This document shows positions 1 to 5,683 of a stretch of DNA of 9,055 nt, in pieces. The notes under the pieces are model-generated. The model was not told where the DNA came from and did not search any database. It saw nothing but the letters and a program-made list of their open reading frames with translations. Where the stretch lies: contig JACMOJ010000506.1 in NCBI GenBank assembly GCA_014378085.1, positions 1-9,055 of the forward strand, read 5' to 3'. The position numbers and the translations under genes are program-made. Numbering within the stretch: the stretch's first letter is position 1; the number at the start of each line of letters is the position of its first letter. The DNA comes from Burkholderiales bacterium. GTDB taxonomy: Bacteria; Pseudomonadota; Gammaproteobacteria; Burkholderiales; Usitatibacteraceae.

Positions 1-108
1 TTAGGGCGCAACTTAGGGCGCAACTTATGGCGTGGCTAAGGGCGCAATGTAGGGCGCGATTTAGGGCGCAATATAAAGCGCAATCGCGATCAAATCTAGG
101 GCGGTAAC
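1..108. repeat. Degenerate 12-bp tandem repeat at left edge
   Basis: Seven consecutive 12-bp units fill positions 1-84 with consensus TTAGGGCGCAAY. Units 1 and 2 (1-12, 13-24) are identical, unit 6 (61-72) differs only at its last base, and units 3, 4, 5 and 7 carry a few substitutions without breaking the register. After a diverged stretch (85-95), one more related copy is seen at about 96-108. The array starts at the first base of the window, so it probably extends to the left. Read on the minus strand in one frame, the units give a CALS/CALH-like tetrapeptide, and that frame has no stop from 217 down to 1, so a protein-coding origin to the left cannot be excluded. I see no start codon with a ribosome binding site that would support such a gene. 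Confidence 0.85.
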
Positions 109-222
109 TTCCATTGCGTGAGCGGCAGCGGCCAAGCGAGACCGGACAATAGTGCCGCGCTCCGCTTGGTCGGTCTGCGCAGCAGCGCGGCGTCACAAGC
201 GAAAGCGCCCATACTGCTTAAT
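109..222. other. Non-coding spacer between two tandem repeats
   Basis: With the flanking repeats this completes a stretch of 333 bases without a convincing gene. Short inverted repeats are present (132-138 with 163-169, and 139-144 with 171-176), but they cross each other and have no T tract, so I do not call a structured RNA or terminator. No clear promoter hexamers are visible for the downstream methyltransferase. Open frames running through this stretch consist mostly of repeat-derived arginine- and cysteine-rich peptide and are not supported as genes. Confidence 0.6.
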
Positions 223-316
223 CGATCGGCGCTGCTTTGTCGACCGGCGCTGCTTTGTCGACCGGCGCTGCTTCATTGACCGGCGCTGCTTCATCGACCG
301 GCGCTGCTTTGTTGAC
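223..316. repeat. 18-bp tandem repeat, five units, upstream of methyltransferase
   Basis: Five contiguous 18-bp units occupy 223-240, 241-258, 259-276, 277-294 and 295-312, followed by a 4-base partial unit. The unit is CGACCGGCGCTGCTTTGT. Differences are limited to position 1 (C or T), position 4 (C or T) and the last three bases (TGT or CAT). The high identity suggests recent expansion by slippage or unequal recombination. The array ends about 20 bases before the ATG of the methyltransferase, so it lies in that gene's leader or promoter. Because the unit is a multiple of three, every frame gives a hexapeptide repeat, for example DRRCFV on plus and KQRRST on minus. I treat those as by-products and not as proteins. 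Confidence 0.93.
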
Positions 317-333
317 TCCACGCCACCACCACC

Positions 334-1032
334 ATGCTCGGCTACCGCACCAAACAAGAAGTCACTTCGATTGTCGGCGCGGACGATTTGATTATCCGTT
401 CGCTGTTTGATCGTGAACAATTTGCCGACCCGCTCGGCGAGGCGTCACGGATGGGGATTTCCTCGGCGTCGTGGCCACTGTTTGGTATGTTGTGGCCGTC
501 TGGCTTGCAGCTCGCCGCAGAAGTCGCGGCACGCGGGCTCAGGCCCGGCGAGCGGATGCTGGAGATCGGTTGTGGACTCGCCCTTGCCAGTATCGTGGCG
601 CATCGCCACGGTGCGGACGTAACAGCAAGTGATTGCCACCCGCTGGCATCAAGTTTTTTGAAGGCCAATTTGCGGTTGAACGGCTTGGCGCCGATGAAGT
701 ATCGGCATGGCAACTGGGGCAGTTTGTTGCTGCCAATGGCGCGCAACCATGCATCGGCGTTGCGCCGCGTGGTAGGAATCTACGACTTCATCATCGGTAG
801 TGACATCTTGTATGAGCGCGACGATAACGCACTGTTGTCCCGATTCATTCAGTGCCATGCCAGCGCAACGGCGGAAGTGTGGGTGGTAGACCCGGATCGT
901 TCAAACCGCGCCGCGTTTAGCCGACAAATGACCACGCTGGGGTTTGGCTTGAGTGAGCGCCGGTTGGATCGCGTCGCCGCCATCGGTTTGCCAGCCTACA
1001 AGGGGCGGCTGCTGGCCTATCAGCGCGGGTAG
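334..1032 (+). CDS. Class I SAM-dependent methyltransferase, METTL/lysine-methyltransferase-like
   Basis: A 232-residue protein with a Rossmann-type SAM-binding core. Motif I is EIGCGLAL at residues 77-84, followed by the acidic SAM-ribose residue in TASD (D100). A GSDILYE motif lies at about 155-161, the position of the (D/S)-x-x-Y signature of the Methyltransf_16 group (METTL20/21-like protein-lysine methyltransferases, also annotated as nicotinamide N-methyltransferase homologues). A VVDPDRSNR strand follows at about 184-192. The N-terminal stretch with FADPLGEA and GISSASWPLFGMLWPSG (about residues 30-57) is typical, as far as I recall, of bacterial members. The ATG at 334 is the only sensible start, because an in-frame TGA lies at 313-315. 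No Shine-Dalgarno sequence is visible, and the 18-bp repeat sits directly upstream. The gene converges on uup with a 35-bp gap. The substrate is unknown; methylation of a protein lysine is the family expectation, not something the sequence shows. Confidence 0.85.
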   Translation: MLGYRTKQEVTSIVGADDLIIRSLFDREQFADPLGEASRMGISSASWPLFGMLWPSGLQLAAEVAARGLRPGERMLEIGCGLALASIVAHRHGADVTASDCHPLASSFLKANLRLNGLAPMKYRHGNWGSLLLPMARNHASALRRVVGIYDFIIGSDILYERDDNALLSRFIQCHASATAEVWVVDPDRSNRAAFSRQMTTLGFGLSERRLDRVAAIGLPAYKGRLLAYQRG

Positions 1033-1067
1033 CGGGGCCCTCGGTAATCGTGGGAAGCTGCATGCGC

Positions 1068-2900
1068 TTAGGTGACGAGTCCGGTGCGTTTGGTTTCGAG
1101 CACTTCCCAGCGATTCATTGCCGCTTCGATTTCGCTCGCCACCACTTCCAGCCGCGTGCTCATGTCCGCCGCTGCATCAGGTGACTTTACAAACAAGCTG
1201 CCATCCGCCAGTGCTTCGGTTAAGTTGGCCTGCTCTTTCTCAAGGGCTTCGATCTTGCCGGGAAGCTGCTCGAGTTCGCGCGTTTCGTTGAAAGACATCT
1301 TCACTTTGCGGCTAGCGGGAGTAGCGGCACCAGAAGCGGAAACACTAGCATTGGCGGGCGTTTTCGCGGCATTTGCCCACGAAGTGTCCGTCTTTGCTTG
1401 ACTTTGCCATTCGGCATATCCGCCCACGTATTCCTGAATCTTGCCGTTACCTTCAAAGGCAAAGACTTGCGTGACGACATTGTCGAGGAACGCACGATCA
1501 TGGCTGACCAGAATGACGGTACCGGCGTACTCCTGCAACATCGATTCAAGTAGCTCGAGCGTTTCAATATCAAGATCGTTGGTCGGCTCATCGAGTACCA
1601 GCACGTTGGCGGGTTTCGCAAACAAGCGTGCGAGTAATAGCCGATTGCGTTCACCGCCGGAGAGCGATTTCACCTTTGCACGTGCGCGTTGCGGCGGAAA
1701 CAAAAAGTCACCAAGGTAGGAAATGACGTGTTTGCGCGTCATTTTGTCACCTGAGCCAATCTCCACGAACTCCGAGCCCGGCGAGATCACATCGGCTAAC
1801 GCCGCGGAGTCATCGAGCGCCTCACGGAATTGGTCAAAGTACGCCACTTGCAACAGCGTGCCGCGTTTGATGGTGCCGCTATCGGCTTCCAAGTCCGCCA
1901 GCATTAGCTTGATGAGGGTAGTCTTGCCGGCACCGTTGGGGCCGATCAAGCCGATGCGGTCACCGCGCTGCAAAATGGCAGAAAAATCGCGGATGACAAC
2001 TTTGTCGCCGAACGTTTTGCTCACGTTCACTAGCTCCGCGACGATCTTGCCGGAACGCTCGCCGGCATCCAACGATAATTTGACGAGGCCTGCGACGTCC
2101 CGCCGCGCGGCGCGCACCCGGCGTAGCTCCTCCAAGCGACGTACGCGGCCTTCGTTGCGGGTACGTCGCGCTTCGACGCCTTTACGAATCCATACTTCTT
2201 CTTCCTTCAGCAGCTTGTCGAAGCGCGCGTTGGCGAGCGATTCCGAATTGAGCATTTCGGCTTTACGGCGTTGGTACTCTGCAAACGAACCGGGGTAACT
2301 AAATAGGGTGCCGCGGTCTAGTTCGACGATGCGGGTGGCGAAGGACTCCAGAAAGCGCCGATCGTGACTGATGGTAAGCACCGCGCCGCTAAATGCTTTG
2401 AGCGTGTCTTCCAGCCATGCGATACCGTCGAAGTCGAGATGGTTGGTTGGCTCATCAAGAAATAGCAGATCCGGTGCACCGGCGATTGCACGCGCGAGTG
2501 CGACGCGCTTTTTCATGCCGCCGGAAAGTGTAGACACCAGCAGGCTGCCGTCCATACCAAGCCGCGATAACACCTCGGCGACACGAACCGTGACGTGCCA
2601 GTCCTCATCCCCTTCGTGTTCGTTGATCGCCCCAGCGGTCACGGCTTCTTCGATGGTGACGCCGTCGGCGAAGGTGGGCTCCTGCGGCACGTTGGCAAAA
2701 CGTACACCTTTTTCCCGCACGACTTCACCGTCGTCTGGCGCGATTTCGCCGGCGAGGATTCGAATCAAGCTGGATTTGCCGGCACCATTGCGACCGATCA
2801 GCGCGATACGTTCGCGGCGGTCAATGGCGAATTCGACGTGATCGAGAAGGGCGACATCGCCAAAAGCTAACGAGAGAGACTTGCAGTGAATCAGCGGCAT
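1068..2900 (-). CDS. uup: ABC-F ATPase Uup
   Basis: A 610-residue soluble protein with two ABC ATPase domains and no membrane segments. Domain 1 has Walker A GRNGAGKS (36-43), signature LSGGMKKR (125-132) and Walker B with catalytic Glu in LFLDEPTNHLD (E150). Domain 2 has GPNGAGKT (320-327), LSGGERNR (413-420) and LVLDEPTNDLD (E438). The interdomain linker contains the WIRKGVEARRTRNEGR stretch (about 237-252) characteristic of Uup within the ABC-F family; in ABC-F proteins this region contacts P-site tRNA on the ribosome. A low-complexity Ala/Ser segment (about 505-530) leads to the C-terminal coiled-coil domain (about 530-610, beginning KMSFNETRELEQLPGKIEALE), which in Escherichia coli Uup binds DNA or ribosomes. 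Length and domain order are close to E. coli Uup, which supports Uup over EttA or YheS. The start at 2900 gives MPLIHCKSLSLAFG, the expected N-terminus; no strong ribosome binding site is visible. Known phenotypes of uup concern precise transposon excision and ribosome-associated functions. Confidence 0.96.
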   Translation of the reverse strand: MPLIHCKSLSLAFGDVALLDHVEFAIDRRERIALIGRNGAGKSSLIRILAGEIAPDDGEVVREKGVRFANVPQEPTFADGVTIEEAVTAGAINEHEGDEDWHVTVRVAEVLSRLGMDGSLLVSTLSGGMKKRVALARAIAGAPDLLFLDEPTNHLDFDGIAWLEDTLKAFSGAVLTISHDRRFLESFATRIVELDRGTLFSYPGSFAEYQRRKAEMLNSESLANARFDKLLKEEEVWIRKGVEARRTRNEGRVRRLEELRRVRAARRDVAGLVKLSLDAGERSGKIVAELVNVSKTFGDKVVIRDFSAILQRGDRIGLIGPNGAGKTTLIKLMLADLEADSGTIKRGTLLQVAYFDQFREALDDSAALADVISPGSEFVEIGSGDKMTRKHVISYLGDFLFPPQRARAKVKSLSGGERNRLLLARLFAKPANVLVLDEPTNDLDIETLELLESMLQEYAGTVILVSHDRAFLDNVVTQVFAFEGNGKIQEYVGGYAEWQSQAKTDTSWANAAKTPANASVSASGAATPASRKVKMSFNETRELEQLPGKIEALEKEQANLTEALADGSLFVKSPDAAADMSTRLEVVASEIEAAMNRWEVLETKRTGLVT

Positions 2901-3144
2901 GCGAAGGGCGACTTTCTGGGGAAAACGGGTTGGAGCGGGGAAAGTGAGGCTGGCGAGGCTAACAAGCCGCCATCGAAGCGCTATTTTCGCCTACAAACCC
3001 TGTTACATCTCGAACCTGCTCTGTACAAATTGTCGGGGTAACCTATCTTTATGCGATTAGACGCTAGGTTTGGCGTTGTTTATGTTGCTCTGGCGACCGC
3101 GCATTGGACAAAAACCCAGCAACCCGTGCCCCTCAACATCGTTC
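2901..3144. other. Divergent intergenic region between uup and small secreted protein gene
   Basis: This stretch separates two divergently transcribed genes and should carry both promoters. The left part (2901-2990) is GC-rich, while 3000-3090 is more AT-rich with runs such as TACAAATTG and TATCTTTATG that could hold a sigma-70 promoter for the rightward gene. I could not match a -35/-10 pair with proper spacing in either direction, so no promoter is called. No open frame here looks real; an in-frame TTG at 3104 would extend the small secreted protein by 17 residues but has no ribosome binding site and would place polar sequence ahead of the signal peptide. Confidence 0.5.
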
Positions 3145-3148
3145 GGAG
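3145..3148 (+). promoter_or_regulatory. Shine-Dalgarno GGAG deciding the start at 3155
   Basis: GGAG lies 6 bases before the ATG at 3155. It is one of the few good Shine-Dalgarno matches in the window and supports the ATG over the upstream in-frame TTG at 3104. Confidence 0.75.
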
Positions 3149-3154
3149 ATCAAG

Positions 3155-3439
3155 ATGAAAAAACTGTTTGGAATCACTGCTGCAATCCTATTTAGTGCCG
3201 GCGCTGCTGTCGCCTTTGCACAAACCCCGCCAGCGCCGCCAGAAGATGGGAAGGGCCCAGGTCACGGCGGCAGAATGCGCGATTGCGCCAAGATGGAAGA
3301 CGCGGACAAGAAAAGCCGCTGCGAAGCCAACCAAAAAGCAATGAAGGCCGCGCGGGAAAAATGTAAGGACAAAGCCGAAGGCCCAGATCGCCGCAGCTGC
3401 ATGCGCGAAAACATGCCGAATCCGCCAGAGAAAAAGTAA
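3155..3439 (+). CDS. Small secreted four-cysteine protein, function unknown
   Basis: A 94-residue protein that starts MKKLFGITAAILFSAGAAVA, a classic Sec signal peptide with a Lys-Lys n-region, a hydrophobic core and a likely signal peptidase I site after AFA (about residue 23). The mature part begins with a Pro/Gly-rich segment (QTPPAPPEDGKGPGHGG) and continues as a highly charged, Lys/Arg/Glu-rich, probably helical region. It carries exactly four cysteines in the symmetric spacing C-x11-C-x13-C-x11-C. The spacing is compatible with two disulfide-linked helices in the periplasm, or with metal binding; the sequence does not say which. It loosely resembles PsiF-type and other short periplasmic Cys proteins, but I cannot assign it to a family. 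The gene stands alone: it has its own ribosome binding site and its own terminator just downstream. There is no lipobox, so it is expected to be soluble. Confidence 0.8.
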   Translation: MKKLFGITAAILFSAGAAVAFAQTPPAPPEDGKGPGHGGRMRDCAKMEDADKKSRCEANQKAMKAAREKCKDKAEGPDRRSCMRENMPNPPEKK

Positions 3440-3468
3440 TTAGTGGTTTGCGGCTCGTCACGACCATC

Positions 3469-3499
3469 AGCCTCGCCGGGCAACCGACGGGGCTTTTTT
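3469..3499 (+). terminator. Rho-independent terminator after small secreted protein gene
   Basis: An 11-bp stem is formed by 3469-3479 and 3484-3494, with one G-U wobble and one C-A mismatch. It is closed by a GCAA tetraloop of the stable GNRA type (3480-3483) and followed directly by six T (3494-3499, the first shared with the stem). It begins 30 bases after the stop codon at 3439. There is no T tract on the other strand, so it should act only rightward, isolating the aguB cluster from read-through. Confidence 0.88.
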
Positions 3500-3538
3500 G
3501 CGTTTTGACGCCGACCCATAGGTTTGCGAACGACGGGC

Positions 3539-3544
3539 TAAAAT
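3539..3544 (+). promoter_or_regulatory. Probable -10 element of the aguB-aguA-ATP-grasp cluster
   Basis: TAAAAT in the context GGGCTAAAATGAC lies 33 bases before the aguB ATG, just after the preceding terminator. The same GCTAAAAT context occurs before alaS. No good -35 hexamer is found 16-18 bases upstream; a TTGACG at 3505-3510 is too far away (28 bases). The call rests on the hexamer, its location and its recurrence. Confidence 0.5.
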
Positions 3545-3577
3545 GACGTCTTTTGCGATCCAAGTCGAGCCAACGAT

Positions 3578-4462
3578 ATGCGTTTAGTGACTGTCGCCGC
3601 CACCCAGATGGCCTGTGATTGGAATGTTGAGGGCAATATCGCGCGCGCCGACCGGCTGGTGCGCGAGGCCGCGGCGAAGGGCGCACAAATTGTCCTCATT
3701 CAAGAGTTGTTTGAGCGCTGCTATTTCTGCCAAAAGCAGGTGCCAGCGTACTTGGCGTTTGCGACGTCGGTTGCCGAAAATCTTGCCGTCCGGCATTTCC
3801 AAAACGTTGCCGCCGAGCTGGGTGTGGTATTGCCCATCAGCTTCTACGAGCGCGCCAACAATGCGCTTTATAACAGTGTGGCAATCATCGATGCAGACGG
3901 CACCAATCTTGGTATTTACCGCAAAAGCCACATCCCGGATGGGCCAGGCTATTCGGAAAAATACTACTTCTCCCCGGGCGACACCGGATTCAAAGTGTGG
4001 GACACGCGGTACGCGCGGATTGGCGTCGGAATCTGCTGGGACCAGTGGTTTCCCGAATGTGCCCGCAGCATGGCGCTGCAAGGCGCGGAATTATTGTTCT
4101 ATCCGACCGCAATCGGTAGCGAACCGCATGATGCGACGATTGACTCAAGCGCACATTGGCAGCGAACGCAGCAGGGCCACGCGGCGGCAAATGTAGTGCC
4201 GGTAATCGCATCAAACCGAATTGGTCGGGAGACGGAGCAGGAGTCGGCCATCACGTTTTATGGCGCGTCGTTTATCACTGACGAGTCGGGCGAAAAAGTT
4301 GCTGAGGCCGATGCCGCCTCGGTGGCCGTCCTGACCCACACCTTTGACCTCGATGCGCTTGCCACCAAACGTCGCGCGTGGGGCCTGTTTCGCGATCGTC
4401 GCCCCGACCTTTATAGGGGTGTGGTTACAAAAGATGGCGTGACCGTGCCTACCGCCGGATAG
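3578..4462 (+). CDS. aguB: N-carbamoylputrescine amidase
   Basis: A 294-residue carbon-nitrogen hydrolase (nitrilase superfamily) that hydrolyses N-carbamoylputrescine to putrescine, CO2 and ammonia in the cytoplasm, the last step of the agmatine route to putrescine. The catalytic triad is visible: Glu43 in IQELFE, Lys116 in YRKSHIPDGPGY and Cys153 in GVGICWDQWFPE. The ICWDQWFPE and CYFCQ segments are typical of AguB as opposed to other nitrilase-type amidases. Length matches the family, and the C-terminal FRDRRPDLY region is also as expected. The ATG at 3578 gives MRLVTVAATQMACDW, the usual N-terminus; there is no strong Shine-Dalgarno sequence. It is the first gene of an apparent operon: aguA starts 33 bp downstream on the same strand, and the two enzymes act consecutively. 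No arginine decarboxylase, which would supply agmatine, is in the window. Confidence 0.96.
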   Translation: MRLVTVAATQMACDWNVEGNIARADRLVREAAAKGAQIVLIQELFERCYFCQKQVPAYLAFATSVAENLAVRHFQNVAAELGVVLPISFYERANNALYNSVAIIDADGTNLGIYRKSHIPDGPGYSEKYYFSPGDTGFKVWDTRYARIGVGICWDQWFPECARSMALQGAELLFYPTAIGSEPHDATIDSSAHWQRTQQGHAAANVVPVIASNRIGRETEQESAITFYGASFITDESGEKVAEADAASVAVLTHTFDLDALATKRRAWGLFRDRRPDLYRGVVTKDGVTVPTAG

Positions 4463-4495
4463 CGCGGCGATGACCACTATTGTCCAAACCTCGTC

Positions 4496-5656
4496 ATGAA
4501 AACTTCGTCACCCCGTGCAGACGGCTTTCACATGCCCGCCGAGTGGGAGCCACACGCAAAAACCTGGATGGTGTGGCCCGAGCGCCCCGACAATTGGCGA
4601 CTCGGTGCCAAGCCTGCACAAGCGGCATTCACGGCTGTGGCACACGCCATCGCGGCATTCGAACCGGTTGTGGTTTGCGCGAATGCTGGAGAGCTGGCCA
4701 ACGCCTCTGCCGCGCTGCTTGTGCGTGCCACCCAACATCCGATTCGCGTGGTCGAAATCGACAACGATGACGCTTGGTGTCGAGATACCGGGCCAACGTT
4801 TGTGGTCAACGGCGCGGAGTTGCGCGGTATCGATTGGACGTTTAACGCGTGGGGCGGGGCGAACGGCGGACTCTATGCGATGTGGGATCGCGATGATGAA
4901 GTTGCCGGGAAAATTTTGGCGACGGAGAAACTCGTCCGCTATCGTAGCGAAGGGTTTGTGATGGAAGGTGGTGCGATCCATGTTGATGGGGAAGGCACAT
5001 TGCTCGTCACCGAAGCGTGTCTGCTGAATTCCAACCGCAACCCGCAGCTTGGTCGCTCGGAAATTGAAGCCATGCTGCGAGATTACCTTGCGGTTGAGAA
5101 AATCATCTGGCTGCCGCGCGGGATTGTGAACGACGAAACCGATGAGCACATCGACAACATGTGCTGTTTCAGTGAACCGGGCGAGGTGTTATTGGCTTGG
5201 ACCAACGACCAAAATGATCCGCAGTACGCGTTTTCGACCGCTGCACTTAAGGTGCTAGAGGCCGCCGTGGACGCGAAGGGGCGGGCGCTAAAAGTTCACA
5301 AACTGCCCCTGCCGGCGGTCATGACGGCGACTGCCGAAGAAGTTGCGACCCTCGCGGCCGGGGATGCCATCGAACGTCCATCATCGAATCGGCTGGCTGG
5401 CTCGTACATCAATTTTTATTTATGTAATGGTGGGGTGATCGTGCCGAAATTTGACGACCCAAACGATGACGTGGCCGCACGTATCTTGGCCGAGCGCTTC
5501 CCCGGTCGGCAGGTTGTGCAGGTACCTGGCCGCGAGATTCTGCTTGGCGGCGGAAATGTGCATTGCATTACGCAGCAGCAGCCTGCGGTCGTTCCACCAC
5601 AGCAGCAGCCTGCGCTCGTTCCGCCACAGCAGCAGCCTGCGGTTTTTCGGGAATAG
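4496..5656 (+). CDS. aguA: Agmatine deiminase with extended C-terminal repeat tail
   Basis: A 386-residue agmatine iminohydrolase of the guanidino-group-modifying (PAD-like, five-bladed) fold. It converts agmatine to N-carbamoylputrescine and ammonia, feeding AguB encoded just upstream. Key motifs are DAWCRDTGP (92-100), [13 protein letters not shown] (156-168), [12 protein letters not shown] (212-223, catalytic His218) and the C-terminal [13 protein letters not shown] with nucleophile Cys357. The start at 4496 gives [20 protein letters not shown], matching the family; ATG 4532 (Met13) would remove conserved residues. No strong ribosome binding site is seen, and translation may be coupled to aguB. 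The protein normally ends soon after the QQQP motif. Here a 27-bp tandem duplication yields three QQQPA units (360-364, 369-373, 378-382) separated by proline-rich VVPP/LVPP, adding roughly 20 residues. The active-site Cys is intact, so the enzyme is probably functional. Confidence 0.96.
   Translation: MKTSSPRADGFHMPAEWEPHAKTWMVWPERPDNWRLGAKPAQAAFTAVAHAIAAFEPVVVCANAGELANASAALLVRATQHPIRVVEIDNDDAWCRDTGPTFVVNGAELRGIDWTFNAWGGANGGLYAMWDRDDEVAGKILATEKLVRYRSEGFVMEGGAIHVDGEGTLLVTEACLLNSNRNPQLGRSEIEAMLRDYLAVEKIIWLPRGIVNDETDEHIDNMCCFSEPGEVLLAWTNDQNDPQYAFSTAALKVLEAAVDAKGRALKVHKLPLPAVMTATAEEVATLAAGDAIERPSSNRLAGSYINFYLCNGGVIVPKFDDPNDDVAARILAERFPGRQVVQVPGREILLGGGNVHCITQQQPAVVPPQQQPALVPPQQQPAVFRE
5573..5653 (+). 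repeat. 27-bp tandem repeat inside the 3' end of aguA
   Basis: Three 27-bp units lie in frame: 5573-5599, 5600-5626 and 5627-5653. Units 1 and 2 differ at two bases. Unit 3 matches over its first 17 bases and then diverges into the final codons. Each begins CAGCAGCAGCCTGCG (QQQPA). Since the first QQQP is the normal family motif after the catalytic Cys, the array most likely arose by duplication of the native gene end. The unit length keeps the frame. Confidence 0.92.
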
Positions 5657-5683
5657 TGAACGGCAACGCCGATTTAAAGATTG

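Noticed and set aside
1..84. TTAGGG-containing repeats as a telomere-like array
   Set aside because: The unit is 12 bp (TTAGGGCGCAAY), not a pure TTAGGG hexamer, and it lies in bacterial chromosomal sequence next to normal genes.
132..176. Two crossing inverted repeats (132-138/163-169 and 139-144/171-176) as a pseudoknotted RNA
   Set aside because: The arms are only 6-7 bp in GC-rich DNA with no recognised RNA family, promoter or terminator, so chance is the better explanation.
223..316. 18-bp repeats as a CRISPR array
   Set aside because: The units are directly contiguous with no unique spacers, and no cas genes are present.
152..420. Arg/Cys-rich open frames on both strands through the 18-bp repeat (152-391 plus, 193-420 minus)
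   Set aside because: They consist largely of repeat translation, both strands are open only because the unit length is a multiple of three, and both run into the methyltransferase gene.
1033..1067. Bidirectional terminator between the methyltransferase and uup
   Set aside because: Only a short GGGGCCCT palindrome is present, with no adequate stem or T tract on either strand.
3104..3154. TTG start extending the small secreted protein by 17 residues
   Set aside because: It has no ribosome binding site and would bury the signal peptide behind a polar segment; the ATG at 3155 has a GGAG 6 bases upstream.
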